Assembly (NCBI GenBank): GCA_937873395.1
Contig: CALMYH010000182.1
Coordinates: forward strand, 1-38,559
Reading direction: 5' to 3'
Length of the DNA: 38,559 nucleotides
From: an uncultured Burkholderiales bacterium
GTDB taxonomy: Bacteria; Pseudomonadota; Gammaproteobacteria; Burkholderiales; Burkholderiaceae_C
The notes below the pieces were generated by a model. It was not told where the DNA came from, made no database searches, and saw nothing but the letters and a program-made list of their open reading frames with translations. A program made the translations under genes and the position numbers. This document shows positions 1 to 7,900 of the stretch, in pieces. The first letter of the stretch is position 1; every line of letters begins with the position of its first letter.

Positions 1-19
1 GACCAGGTCTGCCGGGGTG

Positions 20-101
20 GACGGCGGGCAACATGCACTTGCCGTCGGGGGGCCGACAGGAGTCTGATGTCCTGGCGGCCAGGAAGCAAGAGATTGCTTC
101 C
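20..101. repeat. Cluster of inverted repeats, possible structured RNA
   Basis: Four hairpins lie head to tail: GACG...CGTC enclosing GCAA...TTGC (20-46), GTCGG-GGGG-CCGAC (44-57), TCCTGG-CGG-CCAGGA (70-84) and GGAAGCAA-GAGA-TTGCTTCC (82-101). The last has a GNRA-type tetraloop when read on the plus strand. The third and fourth share bases 82-84, so they exclude each other, as in a switch. No T-run follows, so this is not an intrinsic terminator on the plus strand. I cannot assign it to a known RNA family. Confidence 0.35.
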
Positions 102-439
102 CAAGTGGGCCGGCCTCGGGCTGAACCCTTGAACCGGCAAACCCGTCAAAACAACGGGCAAAGACAGCTTACCCCCATCACGCCGCTGCCGCAAGACCCG
201 GAGCAGCCCTGAGCCATGGATATTTCCAATCCATCGGGGCCCCCCCATGCCACCGACCAGCAAAGCGGTGGCCGGCCCCCAACGGCAGCCACGAACCGAC
301 AAACGGCGAACCACCGGCCGCCAGATCTCGGCCTGCCACACCAGCCCATCTGGCCAAGAATGCCTGCTAGCAAAGATGAAGCTCGTCCGACACCCATCGC
401 TCTATATATCCGCAAGGTATAAAAAATCGGATTTCAAAC

Positions 440-469
440 TTGACTTTGCATTAAGTCGACTTTGATAAT
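440..469 (+). promoter_or_regulatory. Sigma70-type promoter upstream of the SLT gene
   Basis: A -35 TTGACT at 440-445 and a -10 GATAAT at 464-469 are 18 bases apart, within an AT-rich island. The spacer contains the perfect 10-base palindrome AAGTCGACTT (453-462), a possible operator. Transcription from here would give a leader of about 145 bases before the ATG at 621. Confidence 0.55.
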
Positions 470-620
470 TCGCGCTGCCCGGTTCCGGACCCCGGGTAAA
501 CCCTCAATCGCTGCCGGGAACGGCTGAGTCCCTGCCCCTTCCGAACGAAGGGCCCGGGATAGCGAACCTCTCAGAGCCTGTCCGGATTCCAGTCCTGGAC
601 CGACCCAAAGGAGCGACGAA

Positions 621-1526
621 ATGACAGCGAAGCAAAACACCCCAGCCTCGGGCCTGTGGAGCCCCGTGCGATCGGCGCTGGCCACCGCACTGGCCGACAC
701 GACGCGCGGCCTTTATGTGGTCACGCACAACAGCATGGCCGTGCTCGGCATTGGCCTGGCCCTGGCCGTGATCGTGCTCGCGGCCCGCGGTGACCTGCGC
801 CAGAGCGCCGAAGAACGCCTGCTCGACTGGCTGGTGGCGCGTCAGGAGGCGACCCAGACCGAGACAGCCGTCCCGGTCGACCCGACGGCGGCCGAACGGG
901 CCACCGCCGCCATGCCCGACGTGCTGCCCGCGCAGCAGGCCAAGGTCGCCTTCTGGCTCAGCCGCAAGTACCGGGTGGCGCCCGAGCCTCTCAGTGTGCT
1001 CGTGGCCGAAGCCTTCCGGCTCGGAGAACAGGTGCGAATCGACCCGACCCTGATTCTGGCGGTGATGGCCATCGAATCTCGCTTCAATCCGTTCGCCCAG
1101 AGCCCGGTCGGCGCCCAGGGCCTGATGCAGGTGCTCACGCGGGTGCACACCGAAAAATACGAAGATTTCGGGGGCCAGCTGGCCGCCTTCGACCCGCTGG
1201 CCAACCTGCGCGTCGGGGTGCAAATCCTCCAGGACTGCATCCGCCGCGCCGGCTCCATCGAGGGTGGACTGCGCCTGTACGTGGGTGCCGTGAGCACCGA
1301 TGGCGCCGATTACATCAACAAGGTCATGGCCGAGCACACCCGCCTGCAGCATGTGGCCATGGGTCGGCCGGCTCCCCGGCACGTCGAGCCCACCTGGAGC
1401 ATCCCGGTCGTGGCGCCCGCCGTCAAGTCGCAGGCACAGGAAGAGCTGGTGCAAAGCTCCGGCGGTGAGCCGGCGCAGACCACACCGCTGCTCTCGCGCG
1501 AAGACGGGACGGGCCTTCGCTCCTGA
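621..1526 (+). CDS. Membrane-anchored lytic transglycosylase (SLT domain) protein
   Basis: This 301-residue protein probably cleaves peptidoglycan between MurNAc and GlcNAc in the periplasm. One hydrophobic segment (about residues 38-55) follows a 35-residue N-terminus and should act as an uncleaved inner-membrane anchor. The SLT domain spans about 110-230. It has the catalytic glutamate at residue 152 in AIESRFNP, followed by SPVGAQGLMQV, the usual second motif. The last 60 residues are Pro/Ser/Gln-rich and probably disordered. The ATG is preceded by a good ribosome-binding site (AAAGGAG, 8 bases away). It appears to be a single-gene unit; glyA next door has its own leader. The family is clear, but the subfamily and physiological partner are not. 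Confidence 0.85.
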   Translation: MTAKQNTPASGLWSPVRSALATALADTTRGLYVVTHNSMAVLGIGLALAVIVLAARGDLRQSAEERLLDWLVARQEATQTETAVPVDPTAAERATAAMPDVLPAQQAKVAFWLSRKYRVAPEPLSVLVAEAFRLGEQVRIDPTLILAVMAIESRFNPFAQSPVGAQGLMQVLTRVHTEKYEDFGGQLAAFDPLANLRVGVQILQDCIRRAGSIEGGLRLYVGAVSTDGADYINKVMAEHTRLQHVAMGRPAPRHVEPTWSIPVVAPAVKSQAQEELVQSSGGEPAQTTPLLSREDGTGLRS

Positions 1527-1578
1527 GCCTTCCGTTGCCCAAGGTGTCCATCGGCCGCCGGCCACTCTCTTCTTGAAC

Positions 1579-1584
1579 TAAAAT
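1579..1584 (+). promoter_or_regulatory. Putative -10 element of the glyA promoter
   Basis: TAAAAT at 1579-1584 would place transcription start near 1591, immediately before the riboswitch aptamer. There is no convincing -35 box at 17 bases, so the call rests on the -10 sequence and its position. Confidence 0.4.
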
Positions 1585-1593
1585 CTGTCCGCG

Positions 1594-1755
1594 CGCGACT
1601 GGCGATAGGTGAGGTCGTGCGGGCCCCTCAGCCGGCCCGCGGTCGACCGGTACCGACGTGGACCCCGTTGCCCGACCCCCGGGGTCGGCACACCGGACAA
1701 CCACTGGGGAGCGCGCCGCCCGGATCCCGGGCGTTCAGCCGTTCGCCTGGGCAGC
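1594..1755 (+). ncRNA. ZTP riboswitch (pfl motif) in the glyA leader
   Basis: ZTP riboswitches bind ZMP/ZTP (AICAR nucleotides that rise when 10-formyl-tetrahydrofolate is short) and turn on one-carbon and purine genes, including glyA. The two conserved halves are visible: CGACTGGCGATAGGTG at 1596-1611, and CCACTGGGGAGCG (1701-1713) with CCGTTCGCCTGGGCAG (1739-1754). From memory these match the 5' subdomain, the GGGAGC core and the 3' CGCCTGGGCA pseudoknot strand of the family. The linker between the halves is long (about 90 bases) and forms its own hairpins at 1619-1640 and 1672-1688. No terminator follows, so control is probably translational, in the 56 bases before the glyA ATG. A covariance-model search would settle it. 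Confidence 0.88.
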
Positions 1756-1811
1756 ATCCGCCGGACACCCACCGGTCCGCGCGGGGTTCACTCCACCGAC
1801 GACTGCCAACC

Positions 1812-3052
1812 ATGTACGACCGCAACATTCTCATCGAGCAAACCGATCCGGAGCTGTTCGCTGCCATCCAGGCCGAGAACGCCCGCCAGGAACACCACAT
1901 CGAGCTGATCGCCAGCGAAAACTACGCCTCGCCGGCCGTGATGGCCGCCCAGGGCACCCAGCTGACCAACAAGTACGCCGAGGGCTACCCCGGCAAGCGC
2001 TACTACGGCGGCTGTGAATATGTGGACGTGGCCGAGCAACTGGCCATCGACCGCGTCAAGCAGCTCTTCGGCGCCGACGCCGCCAACGTGCAGCCGCACT
2101 GCGGCGCCTCGGCCAACGAGGCCGTGTTCCTGGCCTTCCTCAAGCCCGGCGACACCATCATGGGCATGAGCCTGGCCGAAGGCGGTCACCTGACCCACGG
2201 CATGCCGCTGAACATGTCGGGCAAGTGGTTCAATGTCGTCAGCTACGGTCTGGACAGGAACGAAGCCATCGACTACGACGCCATGGAAGCCAAGGCACGC
2301 GAGACCAAGCCCAAGCTGATCATCGCCGGCGCCTCCGCCTACAGCCTGCGCATCGACTTCGAGCGCTTCGCGAACATTGCCAAGGAAGTCGGTGCCATCT
2401 TCATGGTCGACATGGCCCATTACGCGGGCCTGATCGCCGCGGGCGTCTATCCCAACCCGGTGCCGTTCGCCGACGTGGTGACCTCCACCACCCACAAGAG
2501 CCTGCGCGGCCCGCGCGGCGGCATCATCCTGATGAAGGCCGAGCACGAGAAGGCCATCAACAGCGCCATCTTCCCCGGCCTGCAGGGCGGCCCGCTGATG
2601 CACGTGATCGCGGCCAAGGCCGTGGCCTTCAAGGAAGCGCTGACGCCCGAGTTCAAGGCCTACCAACAGCAGGTGGTCAAGAACGCCCAGATCGTGGCCG
2701 AAACCCTGACCCAGCGTGGCCTGCGCATCGTCTCGGGCCGCACCGAAAGCCACGTCATGCTGGTCGACCTGCGCGCCAAGGGCATCACCGGCAAGGAAGC
2801 CGAGGCTGTGCTGGGCAGCGCCCACATGACCATCAACAAGAACGCGATTCCGAACGACCCGGAAAAGCCGATGGTCACCAGCGGCGTGCGCATCGGCACC
2901 CCGGCCATGACCACCCGCGGATTCAAGGACGAAGAAGCCCGCCTGACGGCCCATCTGATCGCCGACGTGCTGGACAACCCGCGCGACCCGGCGAACATTG
3001 AGGCTGTGCGTGCCAAGGTCAACGCGCTGACGGCACGCTTCCCTGTATACCG

Positions 3053-3056
<4 letters not shown>
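1812..3056 (+). CDS. glyA: Serine hydroxymethyltransferase
   Basis: This 414-residue cytosolic PLP enzyme interconverts serine and glycine and makes 5,10-methylene-tetrahydrofolate. It is full length for bacterial GlyA. The PLP lysine is K229 in [14 protein letters not shown], at the same number as in E. coli; the N-terminal ELIASENY and the [10 protein letters not shown] loop are intact. The ATG at 1812 was chosen because it fits the family N-terminus. The frame is open upstream to 1617, but that stretch is the riboswitch. No ribosome-binding site is obvious right before the ATG, in keeping with a leader that controls translation. The stop overlaps the GTG of nrdR (GTGA), so the two genes are translationally coupled. 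Confidence 0.97.
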
Positions 3057-3502
<446 letters not shown>

Positions 3503-3508
3503 CCCGGT

Positions 3509-4081
3509 TCATCGGCACACGCTGCGATCGTTTTCGACTTCGACGCGCGGCCGGCCGGTGCTGGCAATGGCCACCCGGCGCGGCATCGGTGACGCGCCGG
3601 TGCCGCCTTCACGACAGAAATACACCGACCCTGCCTGGAAGGCGCCACTGACCAGGCGGGTGGAGCCGAGCGCATCGTAGGAAACAAAGCGTCTCACCGG
3701 CTGGTTGCCCGACAGACTCCAGCCGGCCGGCGCCGGACCGTGGTAACGCAACACCGCTTCGCCGTCGTCCAGCCAGGCGTTGTTGTTCGTGTCGACAAAC
3801 ATCAGCCAGCCCTGGTGCCAGCCAGGGGCGCTTGAGCAGCTCGAAGGGCCGTCGGCCGCACACAGCACCACCCGCTCGCCCCGTCGGATGGCTTCGCTCC
3901 GGGTGAGCTGGAGATCGGTGTGAAAAGCCCTGACCAGGGTTCCCATCCGAACCGAGTCGACCCATTGGCCCATGGCCGGCAGCCCCAGACCCAGCACGAT
4001 GGACAGCACCGCTGTCACCACCAGCAATTCCAGCAGCGTCACGCCACGCTGGCGCCCTGCTCCAACCCGGATGGAACCCAT
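3509..4081 (-). CDS. GspH/FimT-family type IV pseudopilin (distal copy)
   Basis: This protein of about 190 residues is a minor pilin-like precursor. It has a prepilin cleavage site G|VTLLE with the conserved Glu at +5, then a hydrophobic helix, then the GspH/FimT features LTRSEAIRRGERVVLC and GWHQGWLMFVDTN. I place the start at the ATG at 4081, not the GTG six bases upstream, because GGGGAGG lies five bases before that ATG. That ribosome-binding site is inside a hairpin (4087-4103). The gene is last in the pilus block, 86 bases after pilE and behind a second hairpin, so its expression may be uncoupled from pilE. Its exact role in the priming complex is unknown; it is the second FimT-like gene of the block. 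Confidence 0.85.
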   Translation of the reverse strand: MGSIRVGAGRQRGVTLLELLVVTAVLSIVLGLGLPAMGQWVDSVRMGTLVRAFHTDLQLTRSEAIRRGERVVLCAADGPSSCSSAPGWHQGWLMFVDTNNNAWLDDGEAVLRYHGPAPAGWSLSGNQPVRRFVSYDALGSTRLVSGAFQAGSVYFCREGGTGASPMPRRVAIASTGRPRVEVENDRSVCR

Positions 4082-4086
4082 GCACA

Positions 4087-4103
4087 CCTCCCCTGTTGGG
4101 AGG
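4087..4103 (-). promoter_or_regulatory. Hairpin covering the ribosome-binding site of the distal fimT-like gene
   Basis: On the minus strand CCTCCC-AACAG-GGGAGG is a perfect 6-bp stem whose 3' arm is the ribosome-binding site five bases before the ATG at 4081. It should reduce translation unless opened by upstream translation or a factor. Confidence 0.5.
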
Positions 4104-4130
4104 CCATGCTAGGGCGCCCGGTGCTCGCCC

Positions 4131-4152
4131 GCATCCCCTGCGCTGGGGATGC
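4131..4152 (-). terminator. Stem-loop downstream of pilE
   Basis: GCATCCCC (4131-4138) and GGGGATGC (4145-4152) form a perfect 8-bp stem with a 6-base loop, starting 15 bases after the pilE stop. There is no T-run after it in the minus direction, so it is more likely a processing or 3'-end stabilising hairpin, or a weak terminator, than a full intrinsic terminator. Confidence 0.4.
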
Positions 4153-4167
4153 GGCGGCCCAAAGGCC

Positions 4168-4617
4168 TTACCAGCAGGGACGGCCGTTGGTGCCCAGGTT
4201 GGGCGTGGTCTGCCCCAGATGGTTCAAGGTCATGGTGCCGCAGGCGTCGGCAGCCTGAGCAGCCGTCGGCACCGCCTGCAGCAGAAAGCCCTGCCCCAGA
4301 GCCGGGGCAGGAAAAGTGATGTTGAAGTTGTACCGGGCCCCGCCGCTGCGCGGACTCTGGTTGATGGGCAGCACGTAGGCCACCGGCGCGGCGCCCCGGG
4401 TCTGGTCATACCGGTTGTTCAAGGTGAAAAAGCGCTCGGCGTTCTGCGCTATTTCCATCATGTCGGCCTGGGCATCCCCGCGCGCCGCGCGCCGCACGTA
4501 CTCCTGGTAGGACGGGTACGCGACGGCGGCCAGGATGCCGATGATGGCCACCACAATCATGACCTCGATCAGGGTGAAGCCCTGCTGCACTGGCCTCATC
4601 TTGGGAAAAACCTTCAT
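4168..4617 (-). CDS. pilE: Type IV pilin PilE
   Basis: This 149-residue prepilin has a short leader ending QQG, cleavage before [17 protein letters not shown] (Glu at +5) and the alpha1 continuation [17 protein letters not shown]. It then has the PilE-type region [13 protein letters not shown], and near the C-terminus the two cysteines of the D-loop (DACGT ... RPCW end). It sits at the end of a minor-pilin operon beside pilY1, as the PilE minor pilin does in Pseudomonas; a role as major pilin cannot be excluded. The ATG at 4617 overlaps the stop of the upstream gene (ATGA). Confidence 0.92.
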   Translation of the reverse strand: MKVFPKMRPVQQGFTLIEVMIVVAIIGILAAVAYPSYQEYVRRAARGDAQADMMEIAQNAERFFTLNNRYDQTRGAAPVAYVLPINQSPRSGGARYNFNITFPAPALGQGFLLQAVPTAAQAADACGTMTLNHLGQTTPNLGTNGRPCW

Positions 4618-4946
4618 TGGCTCACCTTGTCAAAGGGGCTGTTCTCGCCGGGGTTGACCACCACATGGGTCACGACCTGCCCGTCGCTGACCAGCAGCAG
4701 AACCTTCACCCCCGGCCTGACCCGATGGGACGGCAGCAGGCGTGTGTCGCGGTCGACCACCTGGACATCGCGGGCGAGGCGGTAGGTCTGACCCTCCACC
4801 TCGATGCGCTGCGCTCCGGGTGCCCAGAGCTTGACCACGCCCCACACCTCCAGGTCTTCGACCGCTGCAGCGGCCTGTGCCCAGACACCGCCGGCGGCGG
4901 CCCAGGCCAGGCACAGGCCCAACCCCATGTTTCGCAGAGTCTTCAT
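4614..4946 (-). CDS. Small exported protein between pilY1 and pilE, PilY2-like by position
   Basis: This protein of about 110 residues has a signal peptide ([11 protein letters not shown] ... VWAQA) and then a small beta-rich domain ([18 protein letters not shown]). I chose the ATG at 4946: AGGTGAGG lies six bases upstream, overlapping the end of pilY1, whereas the GTG at 4958 has no such site. It is coupled to pilE through a 4-base overlap. In Pseudomonas aeruginosa a small gene, pilY2, lies between pilY1 and pilE, and size, export signal and position match. I see no diagnostic motif, so the name is positional inference. Function unknown; probably a periplasmic factor in pilus assembly. Confidence 0.75.
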   Translation of the reverse strand: MKTLRNMGLGLCLAWAAAGGVWAQAAAAVEDLEVWGVVKLWAPGAQRIEVEGQTYRLARDVQVVDRDTRLLPSHRVRPGVKVLLLVSDGQVVTHVVVNPGENSPFDKVSQ

Positions 4947-4954
4947 GTCTTGCC

Positions 4955-7900
4955 TCACCTCAGTTGACGCCAGGACTGGCGGCCCACCGGACCGGCGGTG
5001 TTGCGGCCGGAGCCGATCTTCCGGCCATCGCCCGAATACAGGTTGTCCAGGGCCCGGTTCGGGTCACGGATGATGGTCAGGGTCTCGCCGGTGGGTCCGC
5101 CAATGCCGCTGACCACTCCTCCAGCGGCGTTGTCGGCAGCGTCGAAGGCGCCGTCACCGGAAAGGTCGAACACCGGCGCGGAAGTACGACCACCGCTGCC
5201 CAGGTCGATGTCCATCAGGAAGCCGTTGCGGCCGCTGCGGCACGGATCGTCGTCCGGAATCAGGGTGGTGAACCGCACGCGCCTCTGGATGGCTCCGGAG
5301 GGGAAGGTGGCCTCGCTGATCACACGCTCGCCCGCTGCCGGCAGGTTGAGCACCCAGCCCCGGTGGCTGCTGGTGAGGGTGTTGGCCGACACAAAGCGCA
5401 GGCTGCCGGGCGGAAAGTCCACGCCGTTGATGGTCACATCGGACGGGTTGGTGGAGATGGTCTGGGTCAGCAGGTTGCCGCGCAGGGCAGTGCCCACCGG
5501 CGTGGGCGAATCAAAAACACCGTACAGGGACTGCACCTGGGGGTTCACCACCGTATCGTCACCGACGCGGAAGAAGCTGCCGGTGCCGAACACCACGACG
5601 ATGTCGCTGGCACTGCCAGGCCGGGGGGCCAGGGGGGGGCGGGGGGGGGGGGGGGGTCGGCGCGCGGGGGAGGGGGGGTCGGCCGCCCGAAACGGGGGGG
5701 TGCCCGCCGGGGCCCCGGTCGGTGTGAGGGTCCGGAAGTTGACCCGCCACAGGTTGCCATGCAAGTCTCCGGCATAGGCATTGGCCAGCGCAAGGTCGTT
5801 GGCCGGCCAGTCGGTGGTCTCGACGGCCGACAGGCCGTTCGGGTCGCCCGCACTGCCATCGGCAGCGGCATCGCTGAGCACCACGTTGTGGATCAGGCTG
5901 CCGTCGGCCAGGTCGACCACGAACAGGCGCGGCTGGTGGCTGGCGCTGTTGACCCCGTTGCCGAACACCGCCGCCCAGCGCCCATCGGCCAGACGGACGA
6001 TGCGCGGCCGGGTCACCCCGAAGCCGAGATCCGGGTGGGTGAATTCCCAGCGCACGCTGGCGGCACCGAAGGCGGCCGGGTCGGTCACGTCCAGCGCGAA
6101 CACCGTCCGTCCCCCGGACCCCATGGTACCCACGACCATGGTGCGCCAGGCACCACCGATGTAGGCGTCCCCCAGGGCCGCAGTCCCGTCCACATAATAA
6201 CGGTGGCTGTAGTCGGGCCGCATCAGCTCGTTCACCTGGGCATGGCTTTCCGAGCTGTTGCGAGGCAACAGCAATTCGCTGGGCATGTAGGCAAACAGCT
6301 CGACACCGGTGCGGGCATGAAAGGCATGCAGGAAGCCGCCGTTCGACCCCACCAGCAAGGCATCGGGCCGGTTCTGGTAGGCCGCGCCGGTGCGGAAGGT
6401 GCGGTAGCTCGCCCCTTCGGCGCCCGGCAGCAGGCTGTAGCCGTAATCGCGCTTGGCAAGGTATTGCGGGTCGGAGCCGATCAAATCGCCCAAACGGCGC
6501 AACACGCCTTCGACGGTTCGCTCACGCAGCGCAGCGATGTCGCGCCCGCGCAACCAGTTCACCCGATCGGTGCCCGTGGCTGTGGTGGCGGGCGCGCCGG
6601 GCGGGTTCACCGCCAGGGCCGCCTGCTGGGCCGCCGACAGGTTGCCGAACACCAGCTCGACCGCCGAACCGCCCGTGCCCGCAGCGGTGCGCGTGAACAG
6701 CCGCCGGGCGTTCGGACTCACGGCCATCGGCTCGTGCGGCCGCGAAGCCAGCAGGGACTCGGCATTCCATTGCAGGGCACCGGGCTCACCCGACGAATTC
6801 AGCGCCCGGGCCTCGATGTTGCCCGACCAGTCGTTGCTGCGGAAACTCGCGTTGTAAAGCAAGGAGTCACTTTGCAGCACGGCAGAACTGGCGGCCGCGG
6901 CGGTGCCGGCAGCCGTGGTGCGCGCCACGATGCTGTCCAGCACGCCACTGAGCTCACGCGCGAATGTCTCTGGGTCGGCGGCCGAGAAGAAGCCGCCCCG
7001 GCTGTTGACGCCGGCATGCAGCAGGTCGTCAATGTTGTTCACGCTGTCCGGGGCTGGAGCGGGCCAAGTGACGGTGGGCGGGGAAGGTGAGGTCACGGCG
7101 CCAAATGCGATGTTGGGGTCAACAGCTCCGGAGACACCCAGGCCCACGCCATAGGTCACCATGTGTTGCCAGAAGGCCGGGTTGAACTCGGAAGGCGGCA
7201 CCCGGTTTTCCAGGTCGGGGCGCAGGTCACGAACCCAGTAGTACATGGCGACGTCGGCCAACGTGTCCGCGTGGGCATCGGTGAACGGAGTTCTCGGCAC
7301 GTAGGTGTAGGTCTGGGTCGGCCCCCCGGGGGTCAGCGCCGGACCGGTGATGGTCGTGCCGCCGGCCGCGTCCACGTTCAGACGGGCCGCCGCGGTCGAC
7401 GCCGCATCGCCGTTCCAGTAACCGTCGGTCATCAGGACGGTAAAACTCTGGCGGCAGGTGAGCTGGTTGGTGGTGTTGTTCTCGCCCGGCACGGCACCCC
7501 AGGGGCCGCGATTGTCGGTGCGGCTGAAATACCGGCCGGCATCATCCAGCGCACGCCGCAGCGGCGTGCCTGAAGTGGGCCAGTTGCCCAGGTAGAGTTC
7601 GGAGAAAAAGGCTTCGCGGTTGGCGCCCGCAAACGGCCGCACGCCGCGCTTGATGGTGCGTGTGGCCACGCCGTCGACCGTGGTGGAACCCTGGTTGATG
7701 GAGCCGAAACCGACCCGCATGTCCTCGGGCTGGGTCACAAACGCAGCGCCGATACCCGCCTGCGCGGCCAGCATGCGCGAGCGGTAGTAGGTGTACCAGT
7801 TGGCGAAGTTCTGGATTTCTTCGTCATAGGTGCAGGTGGCGGCCGCGGCCAGGGCACAGTCGCTGCGGTTCTCGCGGCCATGTCCCACGTAGAGCGGCGT

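Larger units (their letters stand above)
1..620. other. 620-base stretch without a gene: hairpin-rich left part, promoter-bearing right part
   Basis: No open frame here looks coding: the candidates are short, lack a ribosome-binding site and match no family I know. The left part (about 20-101) carries a chain of perfect inverted repeats, listed separately. A short dyad lies at 216-221/229-234. Positions 400-470 are unusually AT-rich for this genome and hold a promoter. Positions 470-620 would be the leader of the SLT gene, with a hairpin CCCTTC-CGAAC-GAAGGG at 536-552. Whether 1-160 is an RNA gene, or the 3' region of a transcript entering from the left, cannot be decided from this window. 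Confidence 0.6.

Noticed and set aside
100-165. Possible TPP riboswitch or 6S RNA: the words GGCTGA...ACCCTTGAACC on plus, and GGTTCAAGGGTTCAGCC on minus, recall parts of these families
   Set aside because: The remaining conserved parts (for TPP the GATCTGGATAATGCC-like block; for 6S the long closing stem and central bubble) are not visible, no thiamine gene is near, and the left side is cut by the window edge. A covariance-model search could reopen this.
146-415. An 89-codon minus-strand frame in the first gene-free region
   Set aside because: No ribosome-binding site, unusual Cys/Gly/Trp-rich composition and no recognisable domain; it reads as noise in GC-rich DNA.
1617-1811. An N-terminally extended GlyA starting at 1617
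   Set aside because: That stretch is the ZTP aptamer and encodes Pro/Arg-rich sequence unlike any serine hydroxymethyltransferase.
5622-5703. A genuine polyproline domain in PilY1
   Set aside because: Pure G runs on one strand, normal flanks and lack of any such domain in the PilY1 family make a base-calling artefact more likely than a real insertion; kept as a finding.
4877-7090. A 737-codon open frame on the plus strand across pilY1
   Set aside because: It is Gly/Arg/Val-rich shadow sequence opposite pilY1 and has no family features or ribosome-binding site.
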